This document shows, one piece after another, positions 29,499-38,686 of a stretch of DNA of 64,000 nt. Each line of letters starts with the position of its first letter. Positions within the stretch are counted from its first letter, which is position 1. A program made the translations under genes and the position numbers. The notes under the pieces are model-generated. The model was given only the letters and a program-made list of their open reading frames with translations, made no database searches and was not told where the DNA came from. Source of the DNA: Bdellovibrionales bacterium (GTDB lineage Bacteria > Bdellovibrionota > Bdellovibrionia > Bdellovibrionales > UBA1609); contig JADJNU010000002.1 in NCBI GenBank assembly GCA_016714165.1, positions 248,001 to 312,000 of the forward strand, in the 5' to 3' direction.

Positions 29499-29894
29499 CT
29501 AACTAGCTTTGAGTTTGATTGCGTGTAGCAATGCAAACAGCTCTCTTAGGTTATTGAAGTCAGATGGGCTCAGTTCATTTGCTTCTGGTTTAGTTTTACT
29601 GTCTTTACCATCCAGTGGGTTCGCCTGGTTGGTCTCAACAACAGAATGCTCACTATAGCTATATAGAAAGGGGTCGCCTCTCTTGCCGCTACCTGTTCTG
29701 TTCACTAATTTATTCTCTAAGCAATACCGAACAACTTTAACTTTGTACTGCTTGCGACCAGTGACCCTTTCGAGCAGATCAGACTCACTCATGGGCCTTG
29801 GTGAATTTTTGACTGTTGATAGTATCCGCTCCATCAACGAAGAGAATTGCTGTGGAGGGATTCCTTGGATTCCTCCGATAACTGTTTTGGACAT
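29499..29894 (-). CDS. Small winged-helix-like protein of unknown function
   Basis: About 131 residues from ATG 29894 (MSKTVIGGIQGIPP), with AGGAAC upstream; a longer start at 29921 is possible. Residues 20-75 (MERILSTVKNSPRPMSESDLLERVTGRK...YCLENKLVNR, abbreviated) look like a winged helix. The tail is polar. It lies just upstream of the recombinase on the same strand, where directionality factors or regulators often sit. A 10-bp inverted repeat spans its start, suggesting autoregulation. Function is inferred only from position. Confidence 0.6.
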   Translation of the reverse strand: MSKTVIGGIQGIPPQQFSSLMERILSTVKNSPRPMSESDLLERVTGRKQYKVKVVRYCLENKLVNRTGSGKRGDPFLYSYSEHSVVETNQANPLDGKDSKTKPEANELSPSDFNNLRELFALLHAIKLKAS

Positions 29895-29924
29895 AAAAGT
29901 TCCTATCCAAGCTCTGTCCAAAAC
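29884..29924. promoter_or_regulatory. Inverted-repeat operator candidate at the winged-helix gene start
   Basis: GTTTTGGACA (29884-29893) and TGTCCAAAAC (29915-29924) form a perfect 10-bp inverted repeat with a 21-bp spacer, straddling ATG 29894. Centre-to-centre distance is about three helical turns, which suits a dimeric repressor. Confidence 0.55.
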
Positions 29925-30355
29925 CGTTTGTTATGGTTTTATAGGGCTTATGGTTAGGCTCTGTCCTTTTGTTATCGGAGTGAGCGATATTTGATTTTTC
30001 CTATATCCAATCATACTAAATTCAAAAACATTTGTGAATAGCAGCTGAGTAAGAAAACAAAATATTTTTTGTGGATTTCATTTTTGAAAAAACGCGCTGT
30101 CAAAAAGATCTACGAAAATAATTCTGAAAAGAGAATTGAAAAAGTACTTCTCATGGATTTAAAAAAAATGATAAACCTGGACTGGAAGCAGTAGAGCACC
30201 TCTCGTAACTTCACTCTAATAAATTCCACACAACCAAACTAGATCTCAAGATGAGGCACTCGTCCGTCTTAAGGTCAAAATTTAACTAAAAGTAGTGTTC
30301 AAACGCGATGGTCGCATAAGGGCATTGCTATACACAAAACCATAGGAGGTAACTT
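29925..30355. other. Gene-free divergent intergenic region
   Basis: About 430 bp between the minus-strand winged-helix/recombinase genes and the plus-strand gene at 30356. AT-rich, with no frame or RNA I can support. It should contain promoters for both directions; AGGAGG lies directly before 30356. Confidence 0.5.
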
Positions 30356-30832
30356 ATGGACGAAATAATTAAGGCTAGGCTTCACCAACATCTAAAGGTT
30401 GCGAAAGAAATTAATAAATTCTTAGCCCAGAATTGCGAGGCTGGAGCTGACTTCACCATTACTCAGGACGCAGTTCTCTTTGAACTTGGCTTCATAGAGT
30501 TCAGCAAACCAGAATCTGCTTATAGAACGGCATCACTTTTCTACATTGCTGGATTTGAAATCGAATGCATTGTTTCGATTACCTGCGCTCTGGCCACTTT
30601 GGGCTACGAGGTAAAAATTCAACCATTTATTGAGTGGAACGACGATGGAAAAGAAACAGAACTAGTCCCATTAGTACAAAGCAATGAAGAATCATTTGTC
30701 GATGAAACTGAAAAGGTCTTCTTGTGTGGCTATAAAATCTTGGAACCAAATCGACTAGATAGCCCAACTGCGCGGTTCTATATAAAGCGATTTTGCAAAA
30801 CGCCAAAACCTGCAAACAAACTGGCAATCTAG
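30356..30832 (+). CDS. Hypothetical protein, unrecognised
   Basis: 158 residues with a strong ribosome binding site (TAGGAGGTAACTT before the ATG). The sequence is soluble and mixed alpha/beta, with no signal peptide or TM helix. IEFSKPESAYRTASLFYIAG and YEVKIQPFIEW suggest a compact globular domain. I recognise no family. First gene of the plus-strand cargo of block A. Confidence 0.6.
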   Translation: MDEIIKARLHQHLKVAKEINKFLAQNCEAGADFTITQDAVLFELGFIEFSKPESAYRTASLFYIAGFEIECIVSITCALATLGYEVKIQPFIEWNDDGKETELVPLVQSNEESFVDETEKVFLCGYKILEPNRLDSPTARFYIKRFCKTPKPANKLAI

Positions 30833-30851
30833 AGCCAACAAAGGAGAACAC

Positions 30852-31011
30852 ATGAACACATCTTAAAGCCTATCTAAAAGCATATCTGGATATTAATGTG
30901 GGAGCGTACCTAGAAAGTAGTATTTCAATTACAGGAACACCTCTCTCTACTCCCTTTTTATCCTTTTATTCTAACCACACGCTACTCTTTGTATTCTCGT
31001 TAACCTTCTAA
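30852..31011 (+). other. Possible small frameshifted gene
   Basis: AAGGAG precedes ATG 30852, whose frame stops after four codons. One frame over, an uninterrupted reading of about 50 codons starts HLKAYLKAYLDINVGAYLES and ends at 31011. One inserted or lost base would join them into a protein of about 52 residues. Given the many indels in this sequence, a real small gene is plausible but unproven. Confidence 0.3.
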
Positions 31012-31067
31012 ACATACCGTTTAGATACAACCAACTAACACCCAGTTAAACTGGAGAAAGTATAAAT

Positions 31068-31616
31068 ATGAAAAACAATGATATTAATAAGAATAGAGAC
31101 AGAGAATTGGAAGCTAGGGTTCTTCAAAAACTTAAAGGCTTAAACTTACAGCTTCATAGTCATACTCTACTAGAAGATGCACCTGATGATGAGCTGTGGG
31201 GTCTAATAAGAAGACTTTACGAAGATGGTGAAAGTACATCAAAAATTATGGCAACTGTGCTGAACTACGCAGCGACATCAGGCCAAAGTGTTTTCACATT
31301 GTCGATGTCAATTCTTACGGCTCTAATCCGAGATGATGAGAATTTAGAACTAAAGAAGCCAAGTGATGCGACTTTAAGAAAATTCTTTGCGATGGCCAAG
31401 GGCTCAGTGCTGAAAGAGCTTTTCCCTTATCAAGAGGCCGGAGAAGGCTGCAGAGCAAGAGCTGGCCTCTATCTCATAAATGACGAAGACATCCGGTCTC
31501 TATTAGCTGACGAAACCTTGGATAAAGAAGAGAGCATTATTGAGCTTTACGCTAAATCCAATAAAATCGAACCTGAAGAAGTCAGCAATGACTGTGAGGT
31601 AACCGAAGAAGAATAA
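31068..31616 (+). CDS. Hypothetical protein, mostly helical
   Basis: 182 residues, acidic and predicted helical. LWGLIRRLYEDGESTSKIMATVLNYA-type helices (residues 45-70) are followed by an acidic tail. DATLRKFFAMAKGSVLKELF could be a short HTH-like segment, but this is weak. No membrane or export signal. Ends 18 bp before a probable terminator. Possibly a replication or regulatory accessory factor of the element; function unknown. Confidence 0.6.
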   Translation: MKNNDINKNRDRELEARVLQKLKGLNLQLHSHTLLEDAPDDELWGLIRRLYEDGESTSKIMATVLNYAATSGQSVFTLSMSILTALIRDDENLELKKPSDATLRKFFAMAKGSVLKELFPYQEAGEGCRARAGLYLINDEDIRSLLADETLDKEESIIELYAKSNKIEPEEVSNDCEVTEEE

Positions 31617-31633
31617 AGTAGAGACCACTTGGG

Positions 31634-31672
31634 AATGGCATTAGGAGGTAGTGCCGTTACCATTTTTTCTCT
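31634..31672 (+). terminator. Probable rho-independent terminator
   Basis: AATGGCA ... TGCCGTT forms a 7-bp stem (one wobble) followed closely by ATTTTTTC. It lies just after the hypothetical gene ending at 31616. Confidence 0.5.
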
Positions 31673-31895
31673 ACTTTGGATTTCTTAAGGTGGTCTTAAG
31701 TGCCTCTTATTTCCTCTTACAGCTCGTTAGAAGCAGTTAGAATGAGATAGAGCCTCTTATTTTATTGGAGTTTTTCAATCAAAGATGCGCCAACTGAAAT
31801 ATATTGGAAATGACAGGAAAAAATAGCTTAAACGCTATACGCATCTTCTGCGATTGATGCCGAAGTTCAAAATCTTCCATTGGCTGAAGTAAATT

Positions 31896-32099
31896 TCAGT
31901 CCTCTCCCAAGTAGGTCCGAATTAATTGCTCAACAACTTTATTCATCGTCAGTCCTTTGCCACTTGCCTTAACTGATTTAGAGAACCGCTCATGAAGATC
32001 TGACGGAATTGAAAACGTTAGATTGTCCTTTTTGACAACTTTCTCCTTAATTTTTCGGTTGATTGCTGATTTCCTAAAAGATGTCTTGTTTTGATTCAT
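31896..32099 (-). CDS. Ribbon-helix-helix DNA-binding protein
   Basis: About 67 residues from ATG 32099 (MNQNKTSFRKSA), with GGAG seven bases upstream; ATG 32114 is in frame but lacks that spacing. A basic N-terminus precedes NLTFSIPSDLHERFSKSVKA (the strand and first helix) and a second helix TMNKVVEQLIRTYLGE, an RHH fold as in ParD/CopG/Arc-type regulators. Four 13-bp-spaced ACACGTA repeats lie in its upstream region, a classic RHH operator layout, so it probably represses itself and the divergent resolvase. No toxin partner is adjacent. Confidence 0.75.
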   Translation of the reverse strand: MNQNKTSFRKSAINRKIKEKVVKKDNLTFSIPSDLHERFSKSVKASGKGLTMNKVVEQLIRTYLGED

Positions 32100-32110
32100 T
32101 TCATCTCCAA

Positions 32111-32158
32111 ACACGTATAAAATACACGTAAATATTACACGTATTTTTTACACGTGTA
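32111..32158. promoter_or_regulatory. Four 13-bp iterons (ACACGTA)
   Basis: ACACGTA begins at 32111, 32124, 32137 and 32150 (last copy ACACGTG, within the palindrome TACACGTGTA). Spacing is exactly 13 bp. The array fills the divergent gap between the RHH gene and the resolvase; TATAAT follows at 32177. Likely cooperative RHH operator; a partition or replication site is an alternative. Confidence 0.75.
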
Positions 32159-32188
32159 AATATTGCAACGTTGCGTTATAATAAAGGA

Positions 32189-32806
32189 ATGGACTCAAAT
32201 CGATTTACAGCACTCTATGCGAGAGTAAGCACATTGGCCCAAGGTTCTGGCCTTGAGTCTCAGCTAAACGCTCTGGAAACCCACTGCAAACGCAATAGCG
32301 TTGAATCCTATAGGATCTATACAGATGAGGGTATAAGTGGCGCAAAATCCAGCAGACCAGGTCTCGACAAACTAATGGATGATGTCCGGCAGGGACACAT
32401 ATCCCAAGTTGTGGTCTTTTCCTTCTCTCGATTTGCAAGATCAACAAAACACCTTTTACTGGCTTTAGAAGAATTCAATTCTCTAGGAGTTCGTTTCGTC
32501 AGTATTTCTGAATCATTAGATACATCCACTCCAATTGGCAAAACAGTCTTTTCAATTTTGGCAGCAATATCAGAGCTAGAAAGAGAGCTAATACGTGAAC
32601 GTGTTCGTAACGGTCTGGTCAACGCCAGACGCAAAGGCAAAAGGCTAGGACGTGCTAAAACCAGAAACTCTGATCTGATTCAAGAACTGAGAGCCAAAGG
32701 TTTATCATATAGAAGAATCGCTAAACTCTGCAGATGCAGTATCTCAACAGTACACAAAGAATTGAATTCATCACCGTTCGATAAGTCGAAGCCAAAGGTT
32801 AAGTGA
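32189..32806 (+). CDS. Small serine recombinase (resolvase/invertase family)
   Basis: About 205 residues from ATG 32189 (MDSNRFTALYARVSTLAQGS). Catalytic Ser is in YARVST; IYTDEGISGAKSSRPGLDKL, VVFSFSRFARST and the E-helix ELERELIRERVRNGL are conserved. A C-terminal HTH (LSYRRIAKLCRCSISTVHKE) is of the Hin/resolvase type. It could resolve element multimers or invert DNA. I saw no clear crossover inverted repeats beside it. Probably regulated through the upstream iterons. Confidence 0.9.
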   Translation: MDSNRFTALYARVSTLAQGSGLESQLNALETHCKRNSVESYRIYTDEGISGAKSSRPGLDKLMDDVRQGHISQVVVFSFSRFARSTKHLLLALEEFNSLGVRFVSISESLDTSTPIGKTVFSILAAISELERELIRERVRNGLVNARRKGKRLGRAKTRNSDLIQELRAKGLSYRRIAKLCRCSISTVHKELNSSPFDKSKPKVK

Positions 32807-32889
32807 ACGTTCTTGTAAGAAATGATTAACGAACACCCCACCCCGGCCATTTTCTGCTTGGGTAAAAAGGGGTGGTAAAGGAACATGCT

Positions 32890-33309
32890 ATGAACAAATG
32901 GTCACTTGAGAATTTTAAAGTCTATAGCAAAATCATTCTGGGCCTACCTGTCCCACACTCACCCGTAGCAGTGTCTTGGCAGCTTGCTGTGGATCTTAGA
33001 AATTTGGGCTATGAAACAATCGATACAAACCGTTTTGATTCTCTACAAGTAGAGCTCATAAGAAATCAAGCTCCATACATTTGTGTGATTCATTCAAGCC
33101 TCTGTAAGCCTGATGGCAATAACAACTCTAGAATTGCTTTCCTTACAAATTTAGCCCAACGATTCGGTGATTGCGAATTCAGGATCATGAATGTGGATAG
33201 TGATTTTGAAAGCTCAGATGGGTTCCCTCCAAACCTCCAACTTTGGAATTTCACAAGTACCGACCAGATCAAGACTCTTATAATCACCCAGATACAGGTC
33301 TGGAATTAA
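32890..33309 (+). CDS. Hypothetical protein (possible receiver-like fold)
   Basis: About 139 residues from ATG 32890 (MNKWSLENFKVYSK). A pattern of strands and helices (VSWQLAVDLRNLGYETIDT, then APYICVIHSSL, then FRIMNVDSD) is reminiscent of a Rossmann-like or receiver fold, but no phospho-acceptor motif is convincing. It is followed at once by an XRE-type regulator on the same strand. Function unknown. Confidence 0.5.
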   Translation: MNKWSLENFKVYSKIILGLPVPHSPVAVSWQLAVDLRNLGYETIDTNRFDSLQVELIRNQAPYICVIHSSLCKPDGNNNSRIAFLTNLAQRFGDCEFRIMNVDSDFESSDGFPPNLQLWNFTSTDQIKTLIITQIQVWN

Positions 33310-33332
33310 CCAATCTAATCGGATTGATTCTT

Positions 33333-33683
33333 ATGAAATCGGATAACAATAAAAAATTCGACAGATTTAGAGAGACTATTCTGGTGAAAGAATTAAAATT
33401 CGCATCAGTTTTAAAACGTGAACTATCAGGAAAGAATCTTGCCCAAGTCGCTCGCGATATAGGTGTGGCTCCTTCATTACTTCATGACTGGTACGCAGCT
33501 CGACGTAGCCCTAATGCACGAAACTTTCCCCAACTACTAAAGTTAAGTCATTACCTAGGACTGACACTTGAAGAGCTAATATTCGACAAGCCATTAAATG
33601 ATAAGGTTACCATCGCTTCTACAACTTTCACTTCTGATGGCAGCCAGTTCAGAGTTCAAATAGAAAAATTAAAAAGCAAGTGA
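33333..33683 (+). CDS. XRE-family helix-turn-helix protein
   Basis: About 116 residues from ATG 33333 (MKSDNNKKFDRFR); the longer frame from 33243 overlaps the upstream gene. The HTH LAQVARDIGVAPSLLHDWYA and NFPQLLKLSHYLGLTLEEL match Cro/C1-type domains. The C-terminal ~35 residues may be a small effector or dimer region. Possible regulator of element genes. Confidence 0.7.
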   Translation: MKSDNNKKFDRFRETILVKELKFASVLKRELSGKNLAQVARDIGVAPSLLHDWYAARRSPNARNFPQLLKLSHYLGLTLEELIFDKPLNDKVTIASTTFTSDGSQFRVQIEKLKSK

Positions 33684-33689
33684 GGCACT

Positions 33690-34247
33690 ATGAAAGAATT
33701 TTTTATTTACGTCATTATATTGTCTGCTAGCATCTCTGAGGCCAAAGTTTCATTTTTTGTTGTGGATGAGGTTAAAAAGGGAATTCTTCCGTGTACAGAG
33801 ACAGAATCTCCAGACTATGCAGCGTGGAGAAAGTTGGTATTTGATATTGGCGAAGAGCGTAAAATGACTTGTGCTCGCTCCCCAAAAGTAGACTATCTGG
33901 TTGAGTGTCACAAAGGTAAATCAAAAAAAGGATTTGTTTTTGTTGGATCAGAGTCATTATCCGAATGTGAGTCAGAGCGTACTGAAAAATCAAAGCAAAT
34001 GAAATTTAAACTAGTTGGGGATACCCCCAAGCCGAAATCGGCAGAAACAAACTACTTTTGGAAAAAATCATCGTTTGGCGAAGGTTGTGTCGACATTGCC
34101 GCCGACGCTAAAATGTTTCGCGAAATGTGTAAAACAAAGTCTTCGTCTTCCTCAAAACTTATCCTGGACTGCACAAATGTACCGGATATGACAATGAAGG
34201 GAATTGATCTATACTCATCAGAAAATGAATGTGAAGCTGATAAGTAG
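33690..34247 (+). CDS. Secreted hypothetical protein
   Basis: 185 residues with an N-terminal signal peptide (FFIYVIILSASISEA, cleavage near residue 18). The mature part has about eight cysteines, suggesting disulfides and a periplasmic or extracellular location. I recognise no family. It is only 8 bp from the secreted nuclease gene and probably co-transcribed with it. Confidence 0.6.
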   Translation: MKEFFIYVIILSASISEAKVSFFVVDEVKKGILPCTETESPDYAAWRKLVFDIGEERKMTCARSPKVDYLVECHKGKSKKGFVFVGSESLSECESERTEKSKQMKFKLVGDTPKPKSAETNYFWKKSSFGEGCVDIAADAKMFREMCKTKSSSSSKLILDCTNVPDMTMKGIDLYSSENECEADK

Positions 34248-34255
34248 AGGCTTGA

Positions 34256-34720
34256 TTGTATAAACGACTTAGAATCATAAGTTCACTGATATCGATTTTT
34301 TTCTTTAGCCATTCATTAGCAACGGCATCAGAGAACTGTGCTCATGATCAAAAGACCTTCAGATGTGTAAAGTACATTAAAAACTATGACGGAGATACAG
34401 TTACAGTTGAAATCCCAGATATACACCCCCTACTTGGGAAGAATATTTCGGTACGGATTCTCGGCATTGACACTCCTGAGAAAAATGGAACCAAACCTTG
34501 CGAAAAGGCCAAGGCACGGGATGCCCGGAGGCTTGTTGAAAATTTGATGAAGCAAGCAAAGAGAATTGATCTTAAAAATATAGATAGAGACAAATACTTC
34601 AGAATCTTAGCTGATGTTTGGGTCGATAATAAATCCATATCCGAAGTACTTATCAAGAATAAATTGGCATACCCTTATGACGGCGGACGAAAGCCAACTA
34701 GCATTTCATGGTGTAAGTAG
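34256..34720 (+). CDS. Secreted staphylococcal-nuclease-like (SNase/thermonuclease) protein
   Basis: 154 residues. TTG start with GAGG five bases upstream; signal peptide (SLISIFFFSHSLATA). The OB-fold nuclease shows VKYIKNYDGDTVTVE, VRILGIDTPEKNG (Arg and Glu of the active site) and DKYFRILADVWVD (second Arg), so catalytic residues are intact. It would hydrolyse DNA or RNA outside the cytoplasm. Common on conjugative and integrative elements; with the upstream secreted protein it may form a pair. Confidence 0.85.
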   Translation: MYKRLRIISSLISIFFFSHSLATASENCAHDQKTFRCVKYIKNYDGDTVTVEIPDIHPLLGKNISVRILGIDTPEKNGTKPCEKAKARDARRLVENLMKQAKRIDLKNIDRDKYFRILADVWVDNKSISEVLIKNKLAYPYDGGRKPTSISWCK

Positions 34721-34798
34721 ATCAAGACTAAGAGCCAGTAACCAATTAATCTTGATGGAGCTAATGAGGACCGCGTTTTAACTTCCATCTTTCTATTG

Positions 34799-37700
34799 CT
34801 ATCGGAAAACTGAATCAAGCTTCCAGGTTGCCTTCAAAGCCTCTGGCCAACCGACTTCAGCGAAAATATCTAGCAAATGAATCACAGACTCTAGTTCGTC
34901 AGCATTTTTGGAAAGTTCATTCTTATGCATGGACAAGAGCGTTTCGACCAGTTCAACAACTTCCTTCACCGCCATTGAATCGATGTGATAGTCACCTGTC
35001 TTGCTCACTGTTACCAACTTGTGAGTCCAGAAGATTACACTTCGGGGCAAATACTCTACAATGTTACCCATCATTTGGACGAAGTAGTGAGTCGCTCCCG
35101 CATCTAAATATTTTGTTGCAACAGCAGTTTCAACAATCGAATCGATCAGCTTAGATATGCTTTGGAAGTATCCTTCAGCAACTTCAGCATCCAGGTCCTT
35201 CACTCCCTTAAGTTCAGAGTTAAAGTAAAGGCGAGTGATGAACTCGGTTACTACGCTATAAACATCCCGAAGATTTTCCAGTTTCCGTCCTGGCGCAGAG
35301 AGTACCTGCCGGCAACTACTGAGAAGCTGCTGAGAATATTCAAGAGACTTATGAAAACCAGGTTTGTCTTCAGCAAAAGAGGCATATACCAAATTGCTAG
35401 TCAGCCGAAGCGTAACATGGCGGAGAATAGTCGGATACTTCTGAGGATCTTTAATGACCTTCTTGAGCTCCTCGGTACCAAATGTACCTATGGACCCAAT
35501 TGCCAGCTCAACAATACTATTCCCAAGATTTTCTGAAAAATGATCAGAGTGGCTGATGTCAAAAAGTTGCTTCAGCACAAGCTCGGATTTGCTTACGTTT
35601 TTAAGAAAAACTCTGCTTAGAGAAAGTACTAAAGCATCTTTAATCGTGCGCTTATCTTCCGTCACCGCTCTTTCATTCAACATTTCCCAGAAGAATGACT
35701 CGTCAAAGAAGTAGACTCGAAATAGCTCGGCCGACAGCAAATATCGAACGGCTGGGACCTTGTCTGAGAGAAGTGTCTTAATGATTTCGTTTATATCATT
35801 GTGCTTATATCGGAGACCCAATTTACAGACTATCTCCGCAGCTTCAGTTCTGGGCGCAGGAGACCATCCAGGACTATCAAAATCTGAATGATATTTCGGA
35901 TCAAATGCAGGCTCTGGGTGTTTTGCAGCAAGCTTCAGTAGTTCATGCACCAACTTGAATGTTGTTGTCTGATTTTCAGGGATTTCAAAAAAGTGCTTAT
36001 CAACTTTATCTAAGGTCCTTCTTATAATATCCGATTGAAGGTCAGAGTTTTTAATCTGACAAACGTTTTTCAGAAGTTCTTCGATGATCGATTGAAACTG
36101 CTTAGATTGTTCCGCTGTCATTTGCTCTTTTGAAAATTCCAGTTTTTCAAATTTATCGATCAAAGATAGATTGCTCTTTGTTTCTTGAGCATCCATGTTC
36201 ACGCCAGCTTCTTTTAGGTAGTCATCGTGATCCCGCTTCGTCCAGCCAGATTCCATTTGAAAGTGCTTAACGAAGTAAGATTTGACATCGCTTTCATCCA
36301 ATACATCTCGTCGATCCTTCAGCCCTTGATCGGAAATCAAATCCTTGGGCAGCGCCAGAATGTATTTATCCTTTGCTTGAGAGTGGTATTTGCGAATTTC
36401 TTCCGATGCGGTATCCATATCGATCGCCATAATTGCGCGTTCAATTCCTACGCGATCTGCCTGCACCAGATGACTGTAGAGAGCGCCAATATTATTTCCG
36501 ATCACATAATCTAGGTCAGTGGCTCGTAACACTTCAGAAGAATGAAGGAGGAATGCAATCTTGGGAGCAAAGGATGAAGGATACTGGCTAGCTAGATCGA
36601 GAAGGAGGTTCCATGAAAATGCCACATGAGCATTGGCGACTGCTAAATCAAAAAGCTCATTCGTCAAATCAAGTTTGCCTTGTTCGACCATTGTTCCAAT
36701 GTAACCAATTGCTTTATCGATGATCTGAAGACCATATTCTCCGAGTCTGTGACCGTCTCCCCAGATGCAGCTAAAATCCGGGACAATTTCGTAACTCTTC
36801 CCTCTGTAATCAATGCGAATAGTTTTTTCGTCTGTTCTGCCTCTTATGTGAGATCGATGAATCTCCTTTTCTCCGGCTTTAATTCCAGCCTTTAGGGCCT
36901 CCTTTGGTTCGACCTCAAGAAAGTGGCTAAAGGCTTCATCCAACTGGTAGAAGCACATCTCATAATCTTGGCGCTTGTTAGATTGAAGGGGGAGAATCGG
37001 AGTCCCCATTCCTACTGGGTCCTGGCTTTCTTCCTTGTAGCTAAATATCGCGACATATATTTCAGCTGCTAGAGCCGGATAAAAATCTACAATTTGCTCG
37101 ATATGGGAACAAAGCCTGTACAACGGCTGCACATCGTAATTGGTCGACCCAATTGATTGAACAATGCTTTTAATGAAGGTTTCTTTATATTGTTGATCAA
37201 TATCCAGCGTCTTGATAAATCCCGGCAGAATCCAATTTGCGATAAGTGGACGCGAAAAGGAGAACTCCTTACTCGCAATATACTTGTGAGCCAAAATTAA
37301 TGCGCTCGAAAGAGTTTTACGTCCAATTTCGTCCTTAGCTTTGTCCATTTCCGATGAAACCTGTACGCACAGATTCCAGACAAACGACTCATTTAGGACT
37401 GCGGCCAAAGTTTCGTAGACTCTTGGACGAATCGACGAATTTACATCTGGATACACCTGAAAACCAAACATCAGATACTTGGCAAAATAGTTTCTAAATG
37501 CCTCGGCGCCCTTTATGGCAAAGTCGATTTCCGCAATATCGGTAAGTCCATTAATAATAGGTATGAAGGGAATCGTCTTCGAAATCAGAGAAATTGCAGG
37601 TTCTTTGTGGTTGTACATCAATGAAACTAAAGACCAATAGGCTGTCCGATCGTTTTCCCAAAGCTTGAAAAAGAAGAACTTTAGACTTTGTTGCAAGAAA

Positions 37701-38686
37701 AGAGAGCGTCGTTTGTCAGCTATTAAATATCCAATGAAGTTCATCGGATTAGAGTCAAAGCAGTAAACCGATACAAAGTAATCGAACAAAATATTGTGCT
37801 TGAAATGGACTCGGCTCGCTCCTGATGCCGAATATACAAAAACCTCAGAGCTAAATAGCCTATCGATTTCAGTTTTAGAACCGAGTGCACTCACAGCTCT
37901 GAGTTCCACATTTAATGTGCCCGAGTTCACCATGCTCTGGGTAACACCCGCTACGATCGTATTCACACCAAGGTCAGACCCTACTACTCGGTCAAAATAT
38001 GCCTTCAGCAATTGAGACTCTGTATGAAGCGATAAATAGATGGCCTTATCTTTAGGATCAAAAATCCGACAGAACAACCAAAGGTTAAAAGGATTCTTAA
38101 GAAGGCGCTTTAAGCCAGTAGGATTTCCAGAAAGAATAATGTTTGCATCAAAACCAGCGCTTGTTAATCCTTCCGCTAGCTCCTCTTCGCTGAACTCATC
38201 TATTTTGAAGGCATTCTTTGTTTTGCCTGTTTTAATCAGGGCAAGGAGTCTCTGAAGAGTGAGATTTTTGTCTAAGTCATACTCACGAATCGTTATAATT
38301 AGATTCCAATTGTCAAATTTACTCTGAACGTCCCGAAGTGCCTTCTGTAAATTTGCTTCGACAACTGCATCTCTGGCGGCATCATATCCATCTAAGAAAA
38401 TGATTCCACGCTCGCTGCCGGCTTCACTCGGTATCTTATTTACCGTTTCTACGTCCCCTAAATTGGTCTTGAGAAAGTCAAAAATTTCTTGTGAAGACCC
38501 ACTTACAAACTGTTCGACTGAAATTACAATTGCGGGGATGCCTTTTGAAATTAGCGACTCCGCCAGAGTGCTAATAGCATACGATTTTCCAGCACCTGGC
38601 GCTCCATAAATAACCCCGTGGCCCTTGTTCACAAAAGCCACTAATTCATTGTTCAATTGTTCTCGCACTACTTTTAACTTACTCAT
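34799..38686 (-). CDS. Giant P-loop NTPase with C-terminal helical repeats (STAND/NACHT-like), partner of SIR2
   Basis: 1295 residues. Walker A GAPGAGKS at 28-35; Walker B-like GIIFLDGYD at about 95-103, resembling the NACHT/STAND hhhhDGxD form; LIITIREYD follows, a sensor-like segment. After residue 250 the protein is almost entirely helical, resembling HEAT/ARM-type repeats, usually a sensor region. ATG overlaps the SIR2 stop by 8 bp (ATGAGTAA), so the two proteins are made together. By analogy with Avs/STAND systems it may recognise phage proteins, oligomerise with ATP and activate SIR2. No direct homology to a named system can be claimed from sequence alone. Confidence 0.8.
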   Translation of the reverse strand: MSKLKVVREQLNNELVAFVNKGHGVIYGAPGAGKSYAISTLAESLISKGIPAIVISVEQFVSGSSQEIFDFLKTNLGDVETVNKIPSEAGSERGIIFLDGYDAARDAVVEANLQKALRDVQSKFDNWNLIITIREYDLDKNLTLQRLLALIKTGKTKNAFKIDEFSEEELAEGLTSAGFDANIILSGNPTGLKRLLKNPFNLWLFCRIFDPKDKAIYLSLHTESQLLKAYFDRVVGSDLGVNTIVAGVTQSMVNSGTLNVELRAVSALGSKTEIDRLFSSEVFVYSASGASRVHFKHNILFDYFVSVYCFDSNPMNFIGYLIADKRRSLFLQQSLKFFFFKLWENDRTAYWSLVSLMYNHKEPAISLISKTIPFIPIINGLTDIAEIDFAIKGAEAFRNYFAKYLMFGFQVYPDVNSSIRPRVYETLAAVLNESFVWNLCVQVSSEMDKAKDEIGRKTLSSALILAHKYIASKEFSFSRPLIANWILPGFIKTLDIDQQYKETFIKSIVQSIGSTNYDVQPLYRLCSHIEQIVDFYPALAAEIYVAIFSYKEESQDPVGMGTPILPLQSNKRQDYEMCFYQLDEAFSHFLEVEPKEALKAGIKAGEKEIHRSHIRGRTDEKTIRIDYRGKSYEIVPDFSCIWGDGHRLGEYGLQIIDKAIGYIGTMVEQGKLDLTNELFDLAVANAHVAFSWNLLLDLASQYPSSFAPKIAFLLHSSEVLRATDLDYVIGNNIGALYSHLVQADRVGIERAIMAIDMDTASEEIRKYHSQAKDKYILALPKDLISDQGLKDRRDVLDESDVKSYFVKHFQMESGWTKRDHDDYLKEAGVNMDAQETKSNLSLIDKFEKLEFSKEQMTAEQSKQFQSIIEELLKNVCQIKNSDLQSDIIRRTLDKVDKHFFEIPENQTTTFKLVHELLKLAAKHPEPAFDPKYHSDFDSPGWSPAPRTEAAEIVCKLGLRYKHNDINEIIKTLLSDKVPAVRYLLSAELFRVYFFDESFFWEMLNERAVTEDKRTIKDALVLSLSRVFLKNVSKSELVLKQLFDISHSDHFSENLGNSIVELAIGSIGTFGTEELKKVIKDPQKYPTILRHVTLRLTSNLVYASFAEDKPGFHKSLEYSQQLLSSCRQVLSAPGRKLENLRDVYSVVTEFITRLYFNSELKGVKDLDAEVAEGYFQSISKLIDSIVETAVATKYLDAGATHYFVQMMGNIVEYLPRSVIFWTHKLVTVSKTGDYHIDSMAVKEVVELVETLLSMHKNELSKNADELESVIHLLDIFAEVGWPEALKATWKLDSVFR

